This document shows, in pieces, positions 17,670 to 26,450 of a DNA stretch of 64,000 nucleotides. The stretch covers positions 868,001 to 932,000 of the forward strand of contig NZ_PRDM01000002.1 in assembly GCF_015182285.1 (NCBI RefSeq), written 5' to 3'. The position numbers and the translations under genes are program-made. Every line of letters begins with the position of its first letter. The first letter of the stretch is position 1. A model generated the notes under the pieces. The model worked only from the letters and a program-made list of their open reading frames with translations. It was not told the origin of the DNA and made no database searches. The DNA is from Flavobacterium hungaricum. GTDB taxonomy: Bacteria; Bacteroidota; Bacteroidia; Flavobacteriales; Flavobacteriaceae.

Positions 17670-18029
17670 TTACTTAATCCTAATCAATTTTCCTTTTCCG
17701 ACCACTTCATCAAGGTAATTGGCAGAAGAACTTTGCTTATCGTGCATGTAAAATAGTATCGTATCTTTTTGGATTTGATCTTTTGAGATGCTTATAATTA
17801 AATCAATATTTATGAAATTATCCAATAGTATTGTATTGCCATAAGAGATTTTTCCTTTTGGCATATACTTGTTGTCAAATACAAAAACACTATCCTTAAA
17901 AGTAATTTTATCTTTTTGAATATAGGAATTGTCATCTTCTATTAAATAATTATAACGGCCGGTAAGTTTTTCTTTTTCCTGATTCCAGCTGATGGAAAGC
18001 AGTACTATTATTAAGGTAAAATATTTCAT
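17670..18029 (-). CDS. Hypothetical small exported protein
   Basis: Not recognised. The 119-residue product starts with a short hydrophobic segment (MKYFTLIIVLLSISWN) that may be a signal peptide. The rest alternates charged and beta-prone residues (KDKITFKDSVFVFD, ISYGNTILLD, LIISISKDQIQKDTILFY), suggesting a small beta-sheet domain. It starts only 5 nt after the stop of the upstream XRE/IrrE-like regulator gene, so it is probably translated from the same transcript. It could be a minor envelope protein; no function is proposed. Confidence 0.65.
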   Translation of the reverse strand: MKYFTLIIVLLSISWNQEKEKLTGRYNYLIEDDNSYIQKDKITFKDSVFVFDNKYMPKGKISYGNTILLDNFINIDLIISISKDQIQKDTILFYMHDKQSSSANYLDEVVGKGKLIRIK

Positions 18030-18034
18030 GATTT

Positions 18035-19516
18035 CTAACTATATTGTGAGATAAACTGCTGCACAACAGCATCTGTGTTCTCATGGCGTTTCTTTCTTTC
18101 TAAAACAATTGGAGGCGCAGCTCTTTCTAAACAATCTTTTACCGCGCAAGTCTCGCAGGTAACACCTACAATTCTTTTTACTAAAGGTTTTCCTTCGATG
18201 AATTTGAATTTCTTTTTCATTGTCGGATTTATCAGGATGCCGACAGAAATACTTCTAATATAATGATCTGCGAAAGGATCTTTTGTAGCCGATGAAAAAA
18301 CAAGATACTCGTTACCACTATTGGCATAGCTGGAAATCTGCGCATCAAAAAAATGAGATTTGTTTTGTCTGATAGCTTCGTCTATTGTTTTAACCGAAAC
18401 CCATCTTCTGCAATAATGTTCGTTGGTTTCGTTGGCATGTGGTTCCTGCTGATGTGTAATGTGCAGTTCTTTATTAATTTGATAAACATCAGAACCTACG
18501 CGATGCGATAATCTTAGAAAAAATAGGTTTTTCAGCTGAAAATCTTTGGGTAATAAATTGGTTAATCGCTGGTAAAAAGATTCTGGTGAAACTTCGAAAC
18601 TTTCTATTAGTGCGACAAATTCTTCCGGCTTTGGATTTTTATTTTCTAAAAAGGAATTGATTTTATCTACTAGTAATTTTCTAGGCAGTAATAAAGCGCC
18701 GGCAAAATACGAAGCGTAAAAATTGTGCAAAACCTGATCGAAATTTTCAAACTTAATCCAGCTGAAAGTCAGCAGACGATCCGATATTTTTAAATAATTA
18801 TAAGCAATTTCTTTTGCTAAAATAAAAGCCTTTTGGGGAGCGTCGAGTTCTGTTGACAGCAATAAAGTTCTGCTTTTCGGAACGTAAATCGAACGCAAAT
18901 CGCCTAAAGCTTCTTGATCTGTAAAAACAATTTCTTTAATGCTGTATTCGTATTCTTCTTTTAGAATTGCTTCTAATTCTTCAATAGTAATTTTTGAATC
19001 CAAATTAATCTGAAACGACTTCGAAAATGCGATTACTTTTTCTTCTAAATCTTCAAAATAATTGCTGTGCGCTTCCTGATACGATCGTAAAGCAGCTAAA
19101 AAGAAACTTTCACGGCTTAAATTATAATGCTGTGCAATTTCGATAATGGTACTAATAAACGCATTGACTTTTGCCGGAGCATTCGCAATAATATCTATTA
19201 AATCTGCTTCCTGAATTCCGAAAAGGTCTAGCGGAATCTCTTTTAAAATTCCTGATTTTAAAATTTCACCAATCGGAGCGAGGTTGTTATCGAGTTTTAA
19301 AGACACCATTTGGTCGTAACTCACGTCCAAATGTTTGCATAAAAGCAAAATTTTATCTGCTTTTGGATATTTTTTTCCCTTTTCAATTTCGTTTAAATAC
19401 GATTTTGAAAGATTCGTCAATTTGGCCAGTCCAAAAAGAGAAAGATTTTTTTGAGTTCTGACTTGCTTGAGTTTAAGTCCAAATATCAGCTTTATATAGT
19501 CTTTTTCGATATCCAT
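18035..19516 (-). CDS. XRE-family regulator with IrrE-like and DUF2083 domains (RamB/ScfR-like)
   Basis: This 493-residue regulator (from ATG 19516) has an N-terminal XRE helix-turn-helix (about residues 12-68, LFGLAKLTNLSKSYLNEIEKG). An IrrE/M78-like middle domain follows, where the usual zinc HExxH is replaced by AKEIAYNY (about 235). The C-terminal DUF2083 domain ends in a cysteine cluster CETCAVKDC (about 453-461). RamB and ScfR-type proteins with this layout control acetate/glyoxylate or short-chain acyl-CoA metabolism. Here the gene is divergent from aceB-aceA, so it is likely their regulator. The longer ORF start (19672) would cross the operator region and is not used. Confidence 0.88.
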   Translation of the reverse strand: MDIEKDYIKLIFGLKLKQVRTQKNLSLFGLAKLTNLSKSYLNEIEKGKKYPKADKILLLCKHLDVSYDQMVSLKLDNNLAPIGEILKSGILKEIPLDLFGIQEADLIDIIANAPAKVNAFISTIIEIAQHYNLSRESFFLAALRSYQEAHSNYFEDLEEKVIAFSKSFQINLDSKITIEELEAILKEEYEYSIKEIVFTDQEALGDLRSIYVPKSRTLLLSTELDAPQKAFILAKEIAYNYLKISDRLLTFSWIKFENFDQVLHNFYASYFAGALLLPRKLLVDKINSFLENKNPKPEEFVALIESFEVSPESFYQRLTNLLPKDFQLKNLFFLRLSHRVGSDVYQINKELHITHQQEPHANETNEHYCRRWVSVKTIDEAIRQNKSHFFDAQISSYANSGNEYLVFSSATKDPFADHYIRSISVGILINPTMKKKFKFIEGKPLVKRIVGVTCETCAVKDCLERAAPPIVLERKKRHENTDAVVQQFISQYS

Positions 19517-19570
19517 AATATCAAATGTAACTGATTTACAAATAATCGCCAAAAAAATATTTTTAAATTT

Positions 19571-19586
19571 TAGCGAACGTTCGCTA
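19571..19586. promoter_or_regulatory. 16-bp perfect palindrome, candidate operator of the glyoxylate regulator
   Basis: TAGCGAACGTTCGCTA is a perfect palindrome lying 54 nt upstream of the regulator start and about 138 nt upstream of malate synthase. The half-site recurs as TCGCTA at 19641-19646 and as AAGCGA at 19681-19686, both nearer malate synthase. This is the arrangement expected for a regulator that controls itself and the divergent aceB-aceA genes. Binding is inferred. Confidence 0.6.
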
Positions 19587-19654
19587 TTTTTATAAAAAAC
19601 TTTTTGTAACATTGTAGTATAAAATATATTAGCTATGACATCGCTAATTAAATA

Positions 19655-19672
19655 TTGTCTTTGGAAAGACAA
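19655..19672 (+). promoter_or_regulatory. Inverted repeat in the malate synthase leader
   Basis: TTGTCTTTGGAAAGACAA is an exact 18-nt palindrome (TTGTCTTTG paired with GGAAAGACAA around the centre) 52 nt upstream of the malate synthase ATG. It could be a second operator or a small 5' UTR hairpin. Confidence 0.4.
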
Positions 19673-19724
19673 AATAGACTAAGCGATTGCATGGCTGACC
19701 AATTAAAAATAAAAATCAGCAGCT

Positions 19725-21326
19725 ATGAAAAACCAATTAGAAATTACCGAAACGGCAATGGAGTTTTTAGCCGAAAAGAAGCTTCGATATCCAAAGATCT
19801 GGACAGAAGGAGCGATTGCTTTTATAACTGAATTGCATAGAAAATTCGAATCACAGCGAAAACTATTGCTTTTGCAGCGCGATCAAAAACAAGTCACTTT
19901 CGATCAGGGAAACATGCCGGTTTTTATTCCGGAAACTAAAAACGTGAGAGAAGGGAATTGGACGGCTGGTGAAATTCCGAAAGATTTATTAGACCGAAGA
20001 GTGGAGATTACAGGTCCGGTTGATCGCAAAATGATTATCAACGCTTTGAATTCGGGAGCAAAAACTTTTATGGCTGATTTTGAAGACAGCACTTCGCCCA
20101 CCTGGCAGAATTTAATGGAAGGCCAGCTCAATTTAATCGACGCGGTTAATAAAACAATCACGTTTACTGATTTGGTGAAGCAAAAGTCCTATCATTTAAA
20201 TGAAAAAACAGCAACGTTAATCGTACGTCCTCGTGGTTTACACCTACCCGAAAAGCATCTTTTAATTGAAGGAAAAGAAGTTTCGGGTTCTCTGGTAGAT
20301 TTTGGATTGTATGTTTTTCATAACCATAAACGACTTTTAGAAAACAATTCAGGACCGTATTTCTACATCCCGAAATTAGAACATTATCTGGAAGCACGCT
20401 GGTGGAATACGGTTATTGATTTTACCGAGGATTATTTAAAACTGAAAAGAGGCACTATAAAAGTGACGGTTTTAATCGAAACCATTACGGCAAGTTTTCA
20501 GCTGGATGAAATCATATATGAATTGAAAGAACATATCGTTGGCTTAAACTGCGGACGCTGGGATTATATTTTTTCTTACATCAAAAAGTTTAGAAAAAAT
20601 CCAAAATTCATTGTTCCAGATCGCGATCAGGTAACCATGACTTCGCCTTTTATGAATGCATATTCGAATTTAGTTATCCAAAGATGTCATAAAAGAGGAA
20701 TTCATGCCATTGGCGGCATGGCAGCGCAGATTCCGATTCGAAATAATGAAGAAGCTAACGCTCTTGCTTTCGCGAAAGTGAAAACCGATAAAGAGCGCGA
20801 AGTTCGAAATGGCCACGATGGAACCTGGGTAGCGCATCCGGATTTGGTTTTGCTGGCAAAAGAAATTTTTGATAAAGGAATGCCGACTCCCAATCAAATT
20901 CATATTAAAAGAGAACATCGAAAAATTACAGAAGCTGATTTGATTGAACCACCAATTGGAATCATCACTGAAAATGGTGTTCGAAAAAATATCAATGTTG
21001 GGGTTTTGTATTTGGCTTCATGGCTGAACGGACAAGGTGCAGCGGCATTGCATAATTTGATGGAAGATGCCGCAACCGCCGAAATTTCGAGATCGCAATT
21101 GTGGCAATGGCTTCAGAATAAAGTGGTTTTAGATAATGGACGAAAACTAGATTTGGCGTATTATCACGAATTGGCTTTAGATGAATTCAGAAAAATAAAA
21201 GAGGAATTAGGAGACGAAAATCATGAAAAACAACAATTTCCACTGGCTGAAAAAGTATTGGAAAGATTAGTTGTAAATACTGATTTCGTTGGCTTTCTGA
21301 CGATTCCATGTTACAAATATTTGTGA
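19725..21326 (+). CDS. aceB: Malate synthase A
   Basis: This 533-residue enzyme condenses glyoxylate with acetyl-CoA to malate, the second step of the glyoxylate shunt. Seen: EVTGPVDRK-type region (EITGPVDRKMIINALNSG), MADFEDSTSPTW, RPRGLHLPEKH (about residue 166) with the catalytic Arg, GLNCGRWDYIFSY and the C-terminal NGQGAAALHNLMEDAATAEISR (split by function: NGQGAAALHN, then MEDAATAEISR). The length matches isoform A. It is followed by isocitrate lyase in the same direction and preceded by the palindrome and the divergent regulator, so induction on acetate or fatty acids is likely. Confidence 0.96.
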   Translation: MKNQLEITETAMEFLAEKKLRYPKIWTEGAIAFITELHRKFESQRKLLLLQRDQKQVTFDQGNMPVFIPETKNVREGNWTAGEIPKDLLDRRVEITGPVDRKMIINALNSGAKTFMADFEDSTSPTWQNLMEGQLNLIDAVNKTITFTDLVKQKSYHLNEKTATLIVRPRGLHLPEKHLLIEGKEVSGSLVDFGLYVFHNHKRLLENNSGPYFYIPKLEHYLEARWWNTVIDFTEDYLKLKRGTIKVTVLIETITASFQLDEIIYELKEHIVGLNCGRWDYIFSYIKKFRKNPKFIVPDRDQVTMTSPFMNAYSNLVIQRCHKRGIHAIGGMAAQIPIRNNEEANALAFAKVKTDKEREVRNGHDGTWVAHPDLVLLAKEIFDKGMPTPNQIHIKREHRKITEADLIEPPIGIITENGVRKNINVGVLYLASWLNGQGAAALHNLMEDAATAEISRSQLWQWLQNKVVLDNGRKLDLAYYHELALDEFRKIKEELGDENHEKQQFPLAEKVLERLVVNTDFVGFLTIPCYKYL

Positions 21327-21509
21327 TTTTAAATAAAATCTGCTCAATCTGCCCAATCTGAGAGCGAATAACTTTTTCACGCAGATTTAGCAGATCAAGC
21401 AGATAAAACTAGAGACTTTACTGCAAAAAAAATTAAGTCCAGTTAAAACTGAATACTAAAAACTGCGACTGAACACTCTTACTTACTAACCGCTTTAACT
21501 AAACTATTT
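21327..21509. repeat. Intergenic AATCTGC/GCAGATT repeat between aceB and aceA
   Basis: AAATCTGCTCAATCTGCCCAATCTG (in units of AATCTGC) at about 21337-21361 is followed by an opposing CACGCAGATTTAGCAGATC at about 21379-21397. The two could pair in the transcript between the two glyoxylate genes. The same AATCTGCG/CGCAGATT words occur in the palindromic element at 15755-15890 and at 26166-26192. Confidence 0.6.
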
Positions 21510-22790
21510 ATGAAAACAACAGAAGACAGAATTCAGGAATTGATTAACGATTGGATAACGAACCCGAGATGGAAAGGCGTTGAACGTCCTTACACTGCAG
21601 CAGAAGTAGTTACGCTTCAGGGATCTTATCAAATTGAGCATTCTATTGCCAAAATGGGAGCGCAAAAATTATGGAGAAAGTTAAAAAGTCAGGATTATGT
21701 TGCGGGGTTGGGCGCGTTAACCGGAAATCAGGCGATTCAGGAAGTTGATGCGGGTTTAGAAGCAATTTACTTAAGCGGCTGGCAGGTTGCGGCCGATGCA
21801 AATCTGGCGGGAGAAATGTACCCGGACCAGTCACTTTATCCTGTAAACAGCGTTCCGATGGTGGTTAAAAAAATTAATAACGCTTTATTGCGTGCTGATC
21901 AGATTCAGACTGTAAATAATATTGAAGATAAAAAAGATTATCTGGTTCCGATTGTAGCCGATGCCGAAGCAGGCTTTGGGGGAAATCTGAATGCTTTCGA
22001 ATTAATGAAATCAATGATTGAAGCTGGAGCTTCTGGAGTTCATTTTGAAGATCAGCTGAGTTCTGCTAAAAAGTGCGGACACTTGGGCGGAAAAGTTTTG
22101 GTGCCAACTCAGGAAGCGATCAATAAATTAATTGCAGCGCGTTTGGCTTCTGATGTTATGGGTGTTTCCACTTTAATCGTTGCGAGAACAGATGCTGATG
22201 CCGCCAATTTATTAACGAGCGATGCTGACCCAAGAGACAGGAAATTTTTAACAGGCGAAAAAACGGCTGAAGGTTTTTTCTATGTAAATAATGGAATCGA
22301 GCAGGGAATTGCAAGAGGCTTGAGCTACGCACCTTACGCGGATTTAATTTGGATGGAAACTAGTAATCCGGATTTGGATTATGCGAGAAAGTTTGCGACG
22401 GCTATGAAAAAAGAATTTCCGGATAAAATGCTGGCGTACAACTGTTCTCCGTCTTTCAACTGGGCTGCAAAATTAACGGTGGCCGAAATGGAAACATTTA
22501 GGGAAGATTTAGCTGCAATGGGTTATAAATTCCAGTTCATTACTTTGGCAGGATTCCATGCTTTGAATACCAGTATGTTTGAATTGTCAAAAGCCTATAA
22601 GGAACGCGGCATGGCAGGCTATTCTGAATTGCAGGAACGTGAATTCGCTTTGCAGAAAAACGGATTCAGGGCAGTAAAACATCAGGCTTTTGTGGGAACT
22701 TCTTATTTTGATGCGGTTCAAAATACGGTTATGATAGGAAAATCAACCATAACAGCTATGAAACATTCTACGGAGGTGGAGCAATTTTAA
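21510..22790 (+). CDS. aceA: Isocitrate lyase
   Basis: This 426-residue enzyme splits isocitrate to glyoxylate and succinate, the first step of the glyoxylate shunt. The signature [13 protein letters not shown] carries the catalytic Cys189 (residues 187-199). Other family marks are [24 protein letters not shown] with the metal-binding Asp, and [10 protein letters not shown]. The length fits the short bacterial form. It lies 183 nt downstream of aceB and is probably co-regulated with it by the divergent XRE/IrrE-like protein. Confidence 0.97.
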   Translation: MKTTEDRIQELINDWITNPRWKGVERPYTAAEVVTLQGSYQIEHSIAKMGAQKLWRKLKSQDYVAGLGALTGNQAIQEVDAGLEAIYLSGWQVAADANLAGEMYPDQSLYPVNSVPMVVKKINNALLRADQIQTVNNIEDKKDYLVPIVADAEAGFGGNLNAFELMKSMIEAGASGVHFEDQLSSAKKCGHLGGKVLVPTQEAINKLIAARLASDVMGVSTLIVARTDADAANLLTSDADPRDRKFLTGEKTAEGFFYVNNGIEQGIARGLSYAPYADLIWMETSNPDLDYARKFATAMKKEFPDKMLAYNCSPSFNWAAKLTVAEMETFREDLAAMGYKFQFITLAGFHALNTSMFELSKAYKERGMAGYSELQEREFALQKNGFRAVKHQAFVGTSYFDAVQNTVMIGKSTITAMKHSTEVEQF

Positions 22791-22800
22791 TTTTTTTTTT

Positions 22801-22870
22801 TTCGCCACGAATTCACGAATTATCTTTTAATAATTTTTGAGAATAAAAATTTGTGAATTCGTGGCGGAAA
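22801..22870. repeat. Palindromic repeat element, GCCACGAATTC family, copy 2
   Basis: TTCGCCACGAATTCACGAA (22801-22819) and TTTGTGAATTCGTGGCGG (from about 22850) are near-perfect inverted arms with a ~30-nt AT-rich loop. It sits between the convergent aceA and Crp/Fnr genes, with a T-rich flank at 22788-22802, so it may also terminate transcription. Confidence 0.8.
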
Positions 22871-22874
22871 AACT

Positions 22875-23450
22875 TTATTTTTTCAAAAGCCTAGCTTTCA
22901 TTTTGCTGAAAAATTCCGGCGTTACTCCAATGAAAGAAGCGATTTGTTTTTGAGGTACTTTATGAATTAAGGTTCCGTATTTTTTGCTGAATTTTTCAAA
23001 ACGTTCTTCTGCGGGTAAACTTAAATTGTCCATCAATCTTTGCTGGTTTGCGACCAAAGAATTTTCAATTAAAATCCTGAAAAAACGTTCTAGCTTTGGA
23101 ATTTCAAGATACAATTGTTCTTGATTTTCTTTAGATAAAGAAACAACTTCGGCTTCTTCCAGAACTTCAATAAAAAGCTGTCCGGGTTTCTGCGAAAAAT
23201 AACTGTACATATCGCTCATCCACCAGCCTTCGCAGGCAAAAGAAAGTACATGTTCTACAATATTATCGTTGATATTAAAGCTTCTTAAAATTCCAGAATT
23301 TACAAAATAGGAGTGTTTACAAACTTCGCCCGCATTCAGCAGAATCGTTTTTGGTTTGTAAATCTGAGTTTCCAATTTAGATAAAAAAAGTGCCTGTTCT
23401 TCTGGAGTAAGCGTAACGTGTTTGGCAATGTTTTCGAGGATCAATGCCAT
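22875..23450 (-). CDS. Crp/Fnr family transcriptional regulator
   Basis: This 191-residue protein has an N-terminal cyclic-nucleotide-binding-like beta-roll (residues 15-110, ILLNAGEVCKHSYFVNSGILR) and a short C-terminal winged helix motif (QKQIASFIGVTPEFFSKMKARL). This form is common in Bacteroidota. The canonical cAMP-contact residues are not obvious, so the ligand is uncertain. The gene is immediately downstream (1-nt gap) of a DUF6370-like gene and 325 nt from purT, so the three minus-strand genes may form one transcript. Confidence 0.88.
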   Translation of the reverse strand: MALILENIAKHVTLTPEEQALFLSKLETQIYKPKTILLNAGEVCKHSYFVNSGILRSFNINDNIVEHVLSFACEGWWMSDMYSYFSQKPGQLFIEVLEEAEVVSLSKENQEQLYLEIPKLERFFRILIENSLVANQQRLMDNLSLPAEERFEKFSKKYGTLIHKVPQKQIASFIGVTPEFFSKMKARLLKK

Positions 23451-23451
23451 A

Positions 23452-23772
23452 TTATTTTTTCTCGTCTATTAAAGTGAATGAACTGGCTACAAAACGATTA
23501 CCTTTTATTTCTCCTGTAACAGATGCTTTTCTTACGGCATTACAAAAGCCATTATCGGCATGCGCATCACCATGATCGTGGATTGTTGTTCCGTCAACAA
23601 AATAGCTTTTTCCGTCAATACGAACAGCTAAATCACAGCTTTTGCCTTTCATTCCGAATTGACATTCGCCGCAGGAAGCCTCTACAACAGTAGGTTTGTC
23701 AAATTTCTTTTTGTCTTGTGCGTTTACCGCAGTTCCAATAAATAGAAATGCAGCTAAAAGTATATTTTTCAT
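23452..23772 (-). CDS. Small exported cysteine protein (DUF6370-like)
   Basis: This 106-residue precursor has a signal peptide (1-18, ending VNAQ). The mature part contains CGECQFGMKGKSCDLAV, IDGKSYFVDG, HDHGDAHADNGFC and a C-terminal beta segment. The CxxC pair, two more cysteines and several His/Asp residues suggest a metal- or redox-active periplasmic domain. I assign it to the DUF6370 family from the CGECQFGMKG pattern, with moderate certainty. It lies 2 nt downstream of purT and 1 nt upstream of a Crp/Fnr gene. Confidence 0.75.
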   Translation of the reverse strand: MKNILLAAFLFIGTAVNAQDKKKFDKPTVVEASCGECQFGMKGKSCDLAVRIDGKSYFVDGTTIHDHGDAHADNGFCNAVRKASVTGEIKGNRFVASSFTLIDEKK

Positions 23773-23774
23773 AG

Positions 23775-24935
23775 TTAAGAATTTACAGTTATTAATTTTG
23801 CGGTTGCTTTTGCGCGTTCTGTTATTTCGTTGATTGGAGTAGCCAAAGAATCATGACTCAAAACAACTCCCATTCTGCGGTACGGTCTTGAAGTCGGTTT
23901 CCCGAATATTCTAAAATCTGTTTTGGGTAAAGCAGCGACTTTTTCGATTCCCGTAAAAGTTGGATTTGTCGAATCTTCTGATGCTAAAATTACGGCACTT
24001 GCTCCGGCTTTTTCTAACGTAATTTCGAAAATTGGAAGGCTTAAAATCGCACGTAAATGCAATTCAAATTCGTTAAAATTCTGTGTTCCGGCCAAAGTTA
24101 CCATTCCCGTATCGTGCGGACGCGGAGAGAGTTCAGAGAAATAAACGCCTTCGCTGGTTAAGAAAAATTCAACACCAAAAAGTCCTGCTCCGCCAAGAGC
24201 TTCGGTAATTTTTTCGGCCATATCCTGCGCTTCGTACAAATCTTTTTCTGAAACCAAAGCCGGCTGCCAGCTTTCCTGATAATCGCCTCGTTCTTGTCGG
24301 TGGCCGATTGGGGCGCAAAATAAAGTTGGATTTCCGTTTTGGGTAATCGTCAAAAGTGTAATCTCTGAATGAAAATCTACAAAAGCTTCTACAATCACTT
24401 CGATAACGTCGCCACGCGAACCCGCAACGGCATATTGCCATGCTTTTTCGATATCGCTTTCTGTTTTTATAGTCGATTGTCCTTTTCCGGATGAAGACAT
24501 TAAAGGTTTTACCACACAAGGAATGCCGACTTCCTGAACGGCTTTTTGTAGTTCTTCTGCAGAAGTTGCGTATTGGTATTTAGCCGTTTTTAAACCTAAT
24601 TCTTTTGCAGCTAAATCACGGATTGCTTTACGGTTCATAGTAAAGTTGGCCGCTTTCGCTGAAGGAACAACAGTGATTCCCTGCTTCTCGTAATCGTAAA
24701 AACGTTCGGTGCGAATGGCTTCTATTTCCGGAACGATAAAGTCTGGCTGGTGTTTGGCTACGATTCGGTCCAGAGCTTCGCCGTCAAGCATATTGATGAC
24801 TTCAAATCCATGTGCAACCTGCATTGCCGGCGCGTTTTCGTAACTATCAACTGCAATTATGGTTTGTCCGATTCGTTGCGCGGCAATGACAAATTCTTTG
24901 CCTAATTCGCCTGAACCTAGAAGTAGTATTTTCAT
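23775..24935 (-). CDS. purT: Formate-dependent phosphoribosylglycinamide formyltransferase
   Basis: This 386-residue ATP-grasp enzyme (from ATG 24935) makes formyl-GAR from GAR, formate and ATP in purine synthesis, independent of folate. Seen: the N-terminal [12 protein letters not shown] nucleotide-binding loop, the ATP-grasp segment [20 protein letters not shown] and [13 protein letters not shown], diagnostic for PurT/PurK. The 13 upstream codons in the ORF are outside the family. It is probably the first gene of a three-gene transcript with the DUF6370-like and Crp/Fnr genes. Confidence 0.96.
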   Translation of the reverse strand: MKILLLGSGELGKEFVIAAQRIGQTIIAVDSYENAPAMQVAHGFEVINMLDGEALDRIVAKHQPDFIVPEIEAIRTERFYDYEKQGITVVPSAKAANFTMNRKAIRDLAAKELGLKTAKYQYATSAEELQKAVQEVGIPCVVKPLMSSSGKGQSTIKTESDIEKAWQYAVAGSRGDVIEVIVEAFVDFHSEITLLTITQNGNPTLFCAPIGHRQERGDYQESWQPALVSEKDLYEAQDMAEKITEALGGAGLFGVEFFLTSEGVYFSELSPRPHDTGMVTLAGTQNFNEFELHLRAILSLPIFEITLEKAGASAVILASEDSTNPTFTGIEKVAALPKTDFRIFGKPTSRPYRRMGVVLSHDSLATPINEITERAKATAKLITVNS

Positions 24936-25029
24936 TTTGGAGTTTTGAGTTGTTCGGTAAACAAAAATAGTCAATTTGATTAAATTTTGTGGTTCAATAC
25001 CAATTCAAAAGTTCAATAACTTTATTGTT

Positions 25030-25533
25030 TTAGTCCTCAAATCCTTTAAAAAGTTTACTGTTTTTTATGATTTTATACATTAGGACTGTTATTATAATAG
25101 ATAGAAGCCAAAAGAAAGGAATCGCAGCTTTTTGATAAAATATTTTTTTTGCCGGTAAACTTTTGTCTTCTTTTTTTGCCGGATAAGCAAAATCAATCCC
25201 ATTTCGATACCATACATACATATGAGCATTTCCTGTAGAATCTATTTTGCTTTCTTCATCTCTGTCCTTATTAAGTAATATAATTGTTTTGTAATTATTC
25301 AGATCTTTTGAGTAACCATCAACTCTGGCTTCTGGATCGGATGAAAAATATTCTAATGAATCAATCAAAACATATTTCTTTTGATATTTTTCGGAGTTAA
25401 TATAAGTATCATTGTAGTACAGAATTGTACAAATATTGCCAATCACAGGAAAGAAACCGATCAATACAAAGAACGTAGAAATCGCCCCTATTAATCTTAT
25501 CCATCTTCTGTAGTATACATCGTTCCTGGCCAA
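25030..25533 (-). CDS. Hypothetical membrane protein, two TM helices
   Basis: Not recognised. The 167-residue product has one hydrophobic helix near the N terminus (about residues 14-38), a ~95-residue polar domain rich in Asp/Lys/Tyr, and a second helix (about 136-156). Both termini are probably cytoplasmic, with the polar domain outside the inner membrane. The start is TTG; there is no usable in-frame ATG in the first half. It begins 1 nt after the stop of the preceding gene, which suggests translational coupling with that four-helix membrane protein. Confidence 0.6.
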   Translation of the reverse strand: MARNDVYYRRWIRLIGAISTFFVLIGFFPVIGNICTILYYNDTYINSEKYQKKYVLIDSLEYFSSDPEARVDGYSKDLNNYKTIILLNKDRDEESKIDSTGNAHMYVWYRNGIDFAYPAKKEDKSLPAKKIFYQKAAIPFFWLLSIIITVLMYKIIKNSKLFKGFED

Positions 25534-25534
25534 A

Positions 25535-26005
25535 TTATATTTTTTGTTGATTTAGTTTTACAATAATTAAACTGCTTACAAAAGTTAGCATCATTAATAT
25601 AAAGGATAGAAATAAAATCATTAGTAATGAAAATAAAATTTGATAAGGAATTTGCACGTTATGTACTGATGAAATTCCGTTTACCAATAATCCAATAACA
25701 TATATTGTAAAAAGTGCTGCTGTAATTTTTGAACTTACTCCGAAAGAAAATTGAGAACAAGCTTGGAAATAATTGATTTGATTAAGTGAATAGCTTATTT
25801 TTTTAGCGGTATTCCAAAATAGAAAAATGATGAATAATGGAAACAAAATTCCCCAGAAAATGGGATTCCAAAATGTGCCAAAATTACATATTTGAATGCA
25901 TTGAAAAATAAAATAGCTATCTGAAAATATTAAAACTGGAAAGAATGAACAAATTAAAAAACCGGCAATAATTGAATATTTGGCTAGATTGTTTTTTTGC
26001 TCCAT
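25535..26005 (-). CDS. Hypothetical membrane protein, four TM helices
   Basis: Not recognised. The 156-residue protein consists almost wholly of four predicted transmembrane helices (about residues 10-31, 44-64, 92-111 and 122-148) with short polar loops and an N-terminal MEQKNNLAK. It is an inner-membrane protein. It is directly followed by a second membrane-protein gene (1-nt gap), so the two products may interact. A ~445-nt island of repeats lies upstream, so its promoter must be in or near the repeat DNA. Confidence 0.6.
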   Translation of the reverse strand: MEQKNNLAKYSIIAGFLICSFFPVLIFSDSYFIFQCIQICNFGTFWNPIFWGILFPLFIIFLFWNTAKKISYSLNQINYFQACSQFSFGVSSKITAALFTIYVIGLLVNGISSVHNVQIPYQILFSLLMILFLSFILMMLTFVSSLIIVKLNQQKI

Positions 26006-26087
26006 TTAAATTTTGTTTTGTGAGTAAATATAAAGAAAATGGAATTTATTCTAACGTTGATTTTTGCAGTTTCAGGGATTTAAATTT

Positions 26088-26445
26088 AACCGCAAAGTTC
26101 GCAAAGAATTACGCGAAGAACGCAAAGTTTTTGTTTTTAAGTTAAAAAGGGACAAAAAATTTCTCTCGCAGATTTTGCAGATTCGGCAGATTTTTTTTAA
26201 TTTGAAATTTAATTTTTAAATAAAGTAATCGTATAGTTTGTTATTTCGAGGAACGAGAAATCTCCGCAAGTAACTCCGTTCCAATAAGCTAATCTTTGTC
26301 GAGCTACTCGTGAAGATTTCTCCTTCGTCGAAATGACAAGATTGTGGAAATACCAGAATAAAAAAAGTTCGCAAAGCTTAAAAAAAACTTTGCGAACCTT
26401 TGCGTAATTCTTTGTGCCCTTTGCGGTAAAAAACTTTGCGGTTAC
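26088..26445. repeat. Nested inverted-repeat island
   Basis: Outer arms consist of CCGCAAAGTTCGCAAAGAA and ATTACGCG words (26089-26130), mirrored by CTTTGCGAACCTTTGCG, TAATTCTTTGTG and CTTTGCGGTTA (26366-26444). Inside is a second inverted pair: TTTGTTATTTCGAGGAACG with GAGAAATCT (from 26237), against AGATTTCTCCTTCGTCG with AAATGACAAG (ending 26340). A CGCAGATTTTGCAGATTCGG fragment lies at about 26166-26185. No ORF of substance is present. It fills the gap between a U32 peptidase gene and a membrane-protein gene. Confidence 0.8.
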
Positions 26446-26450
26446 GTCAC

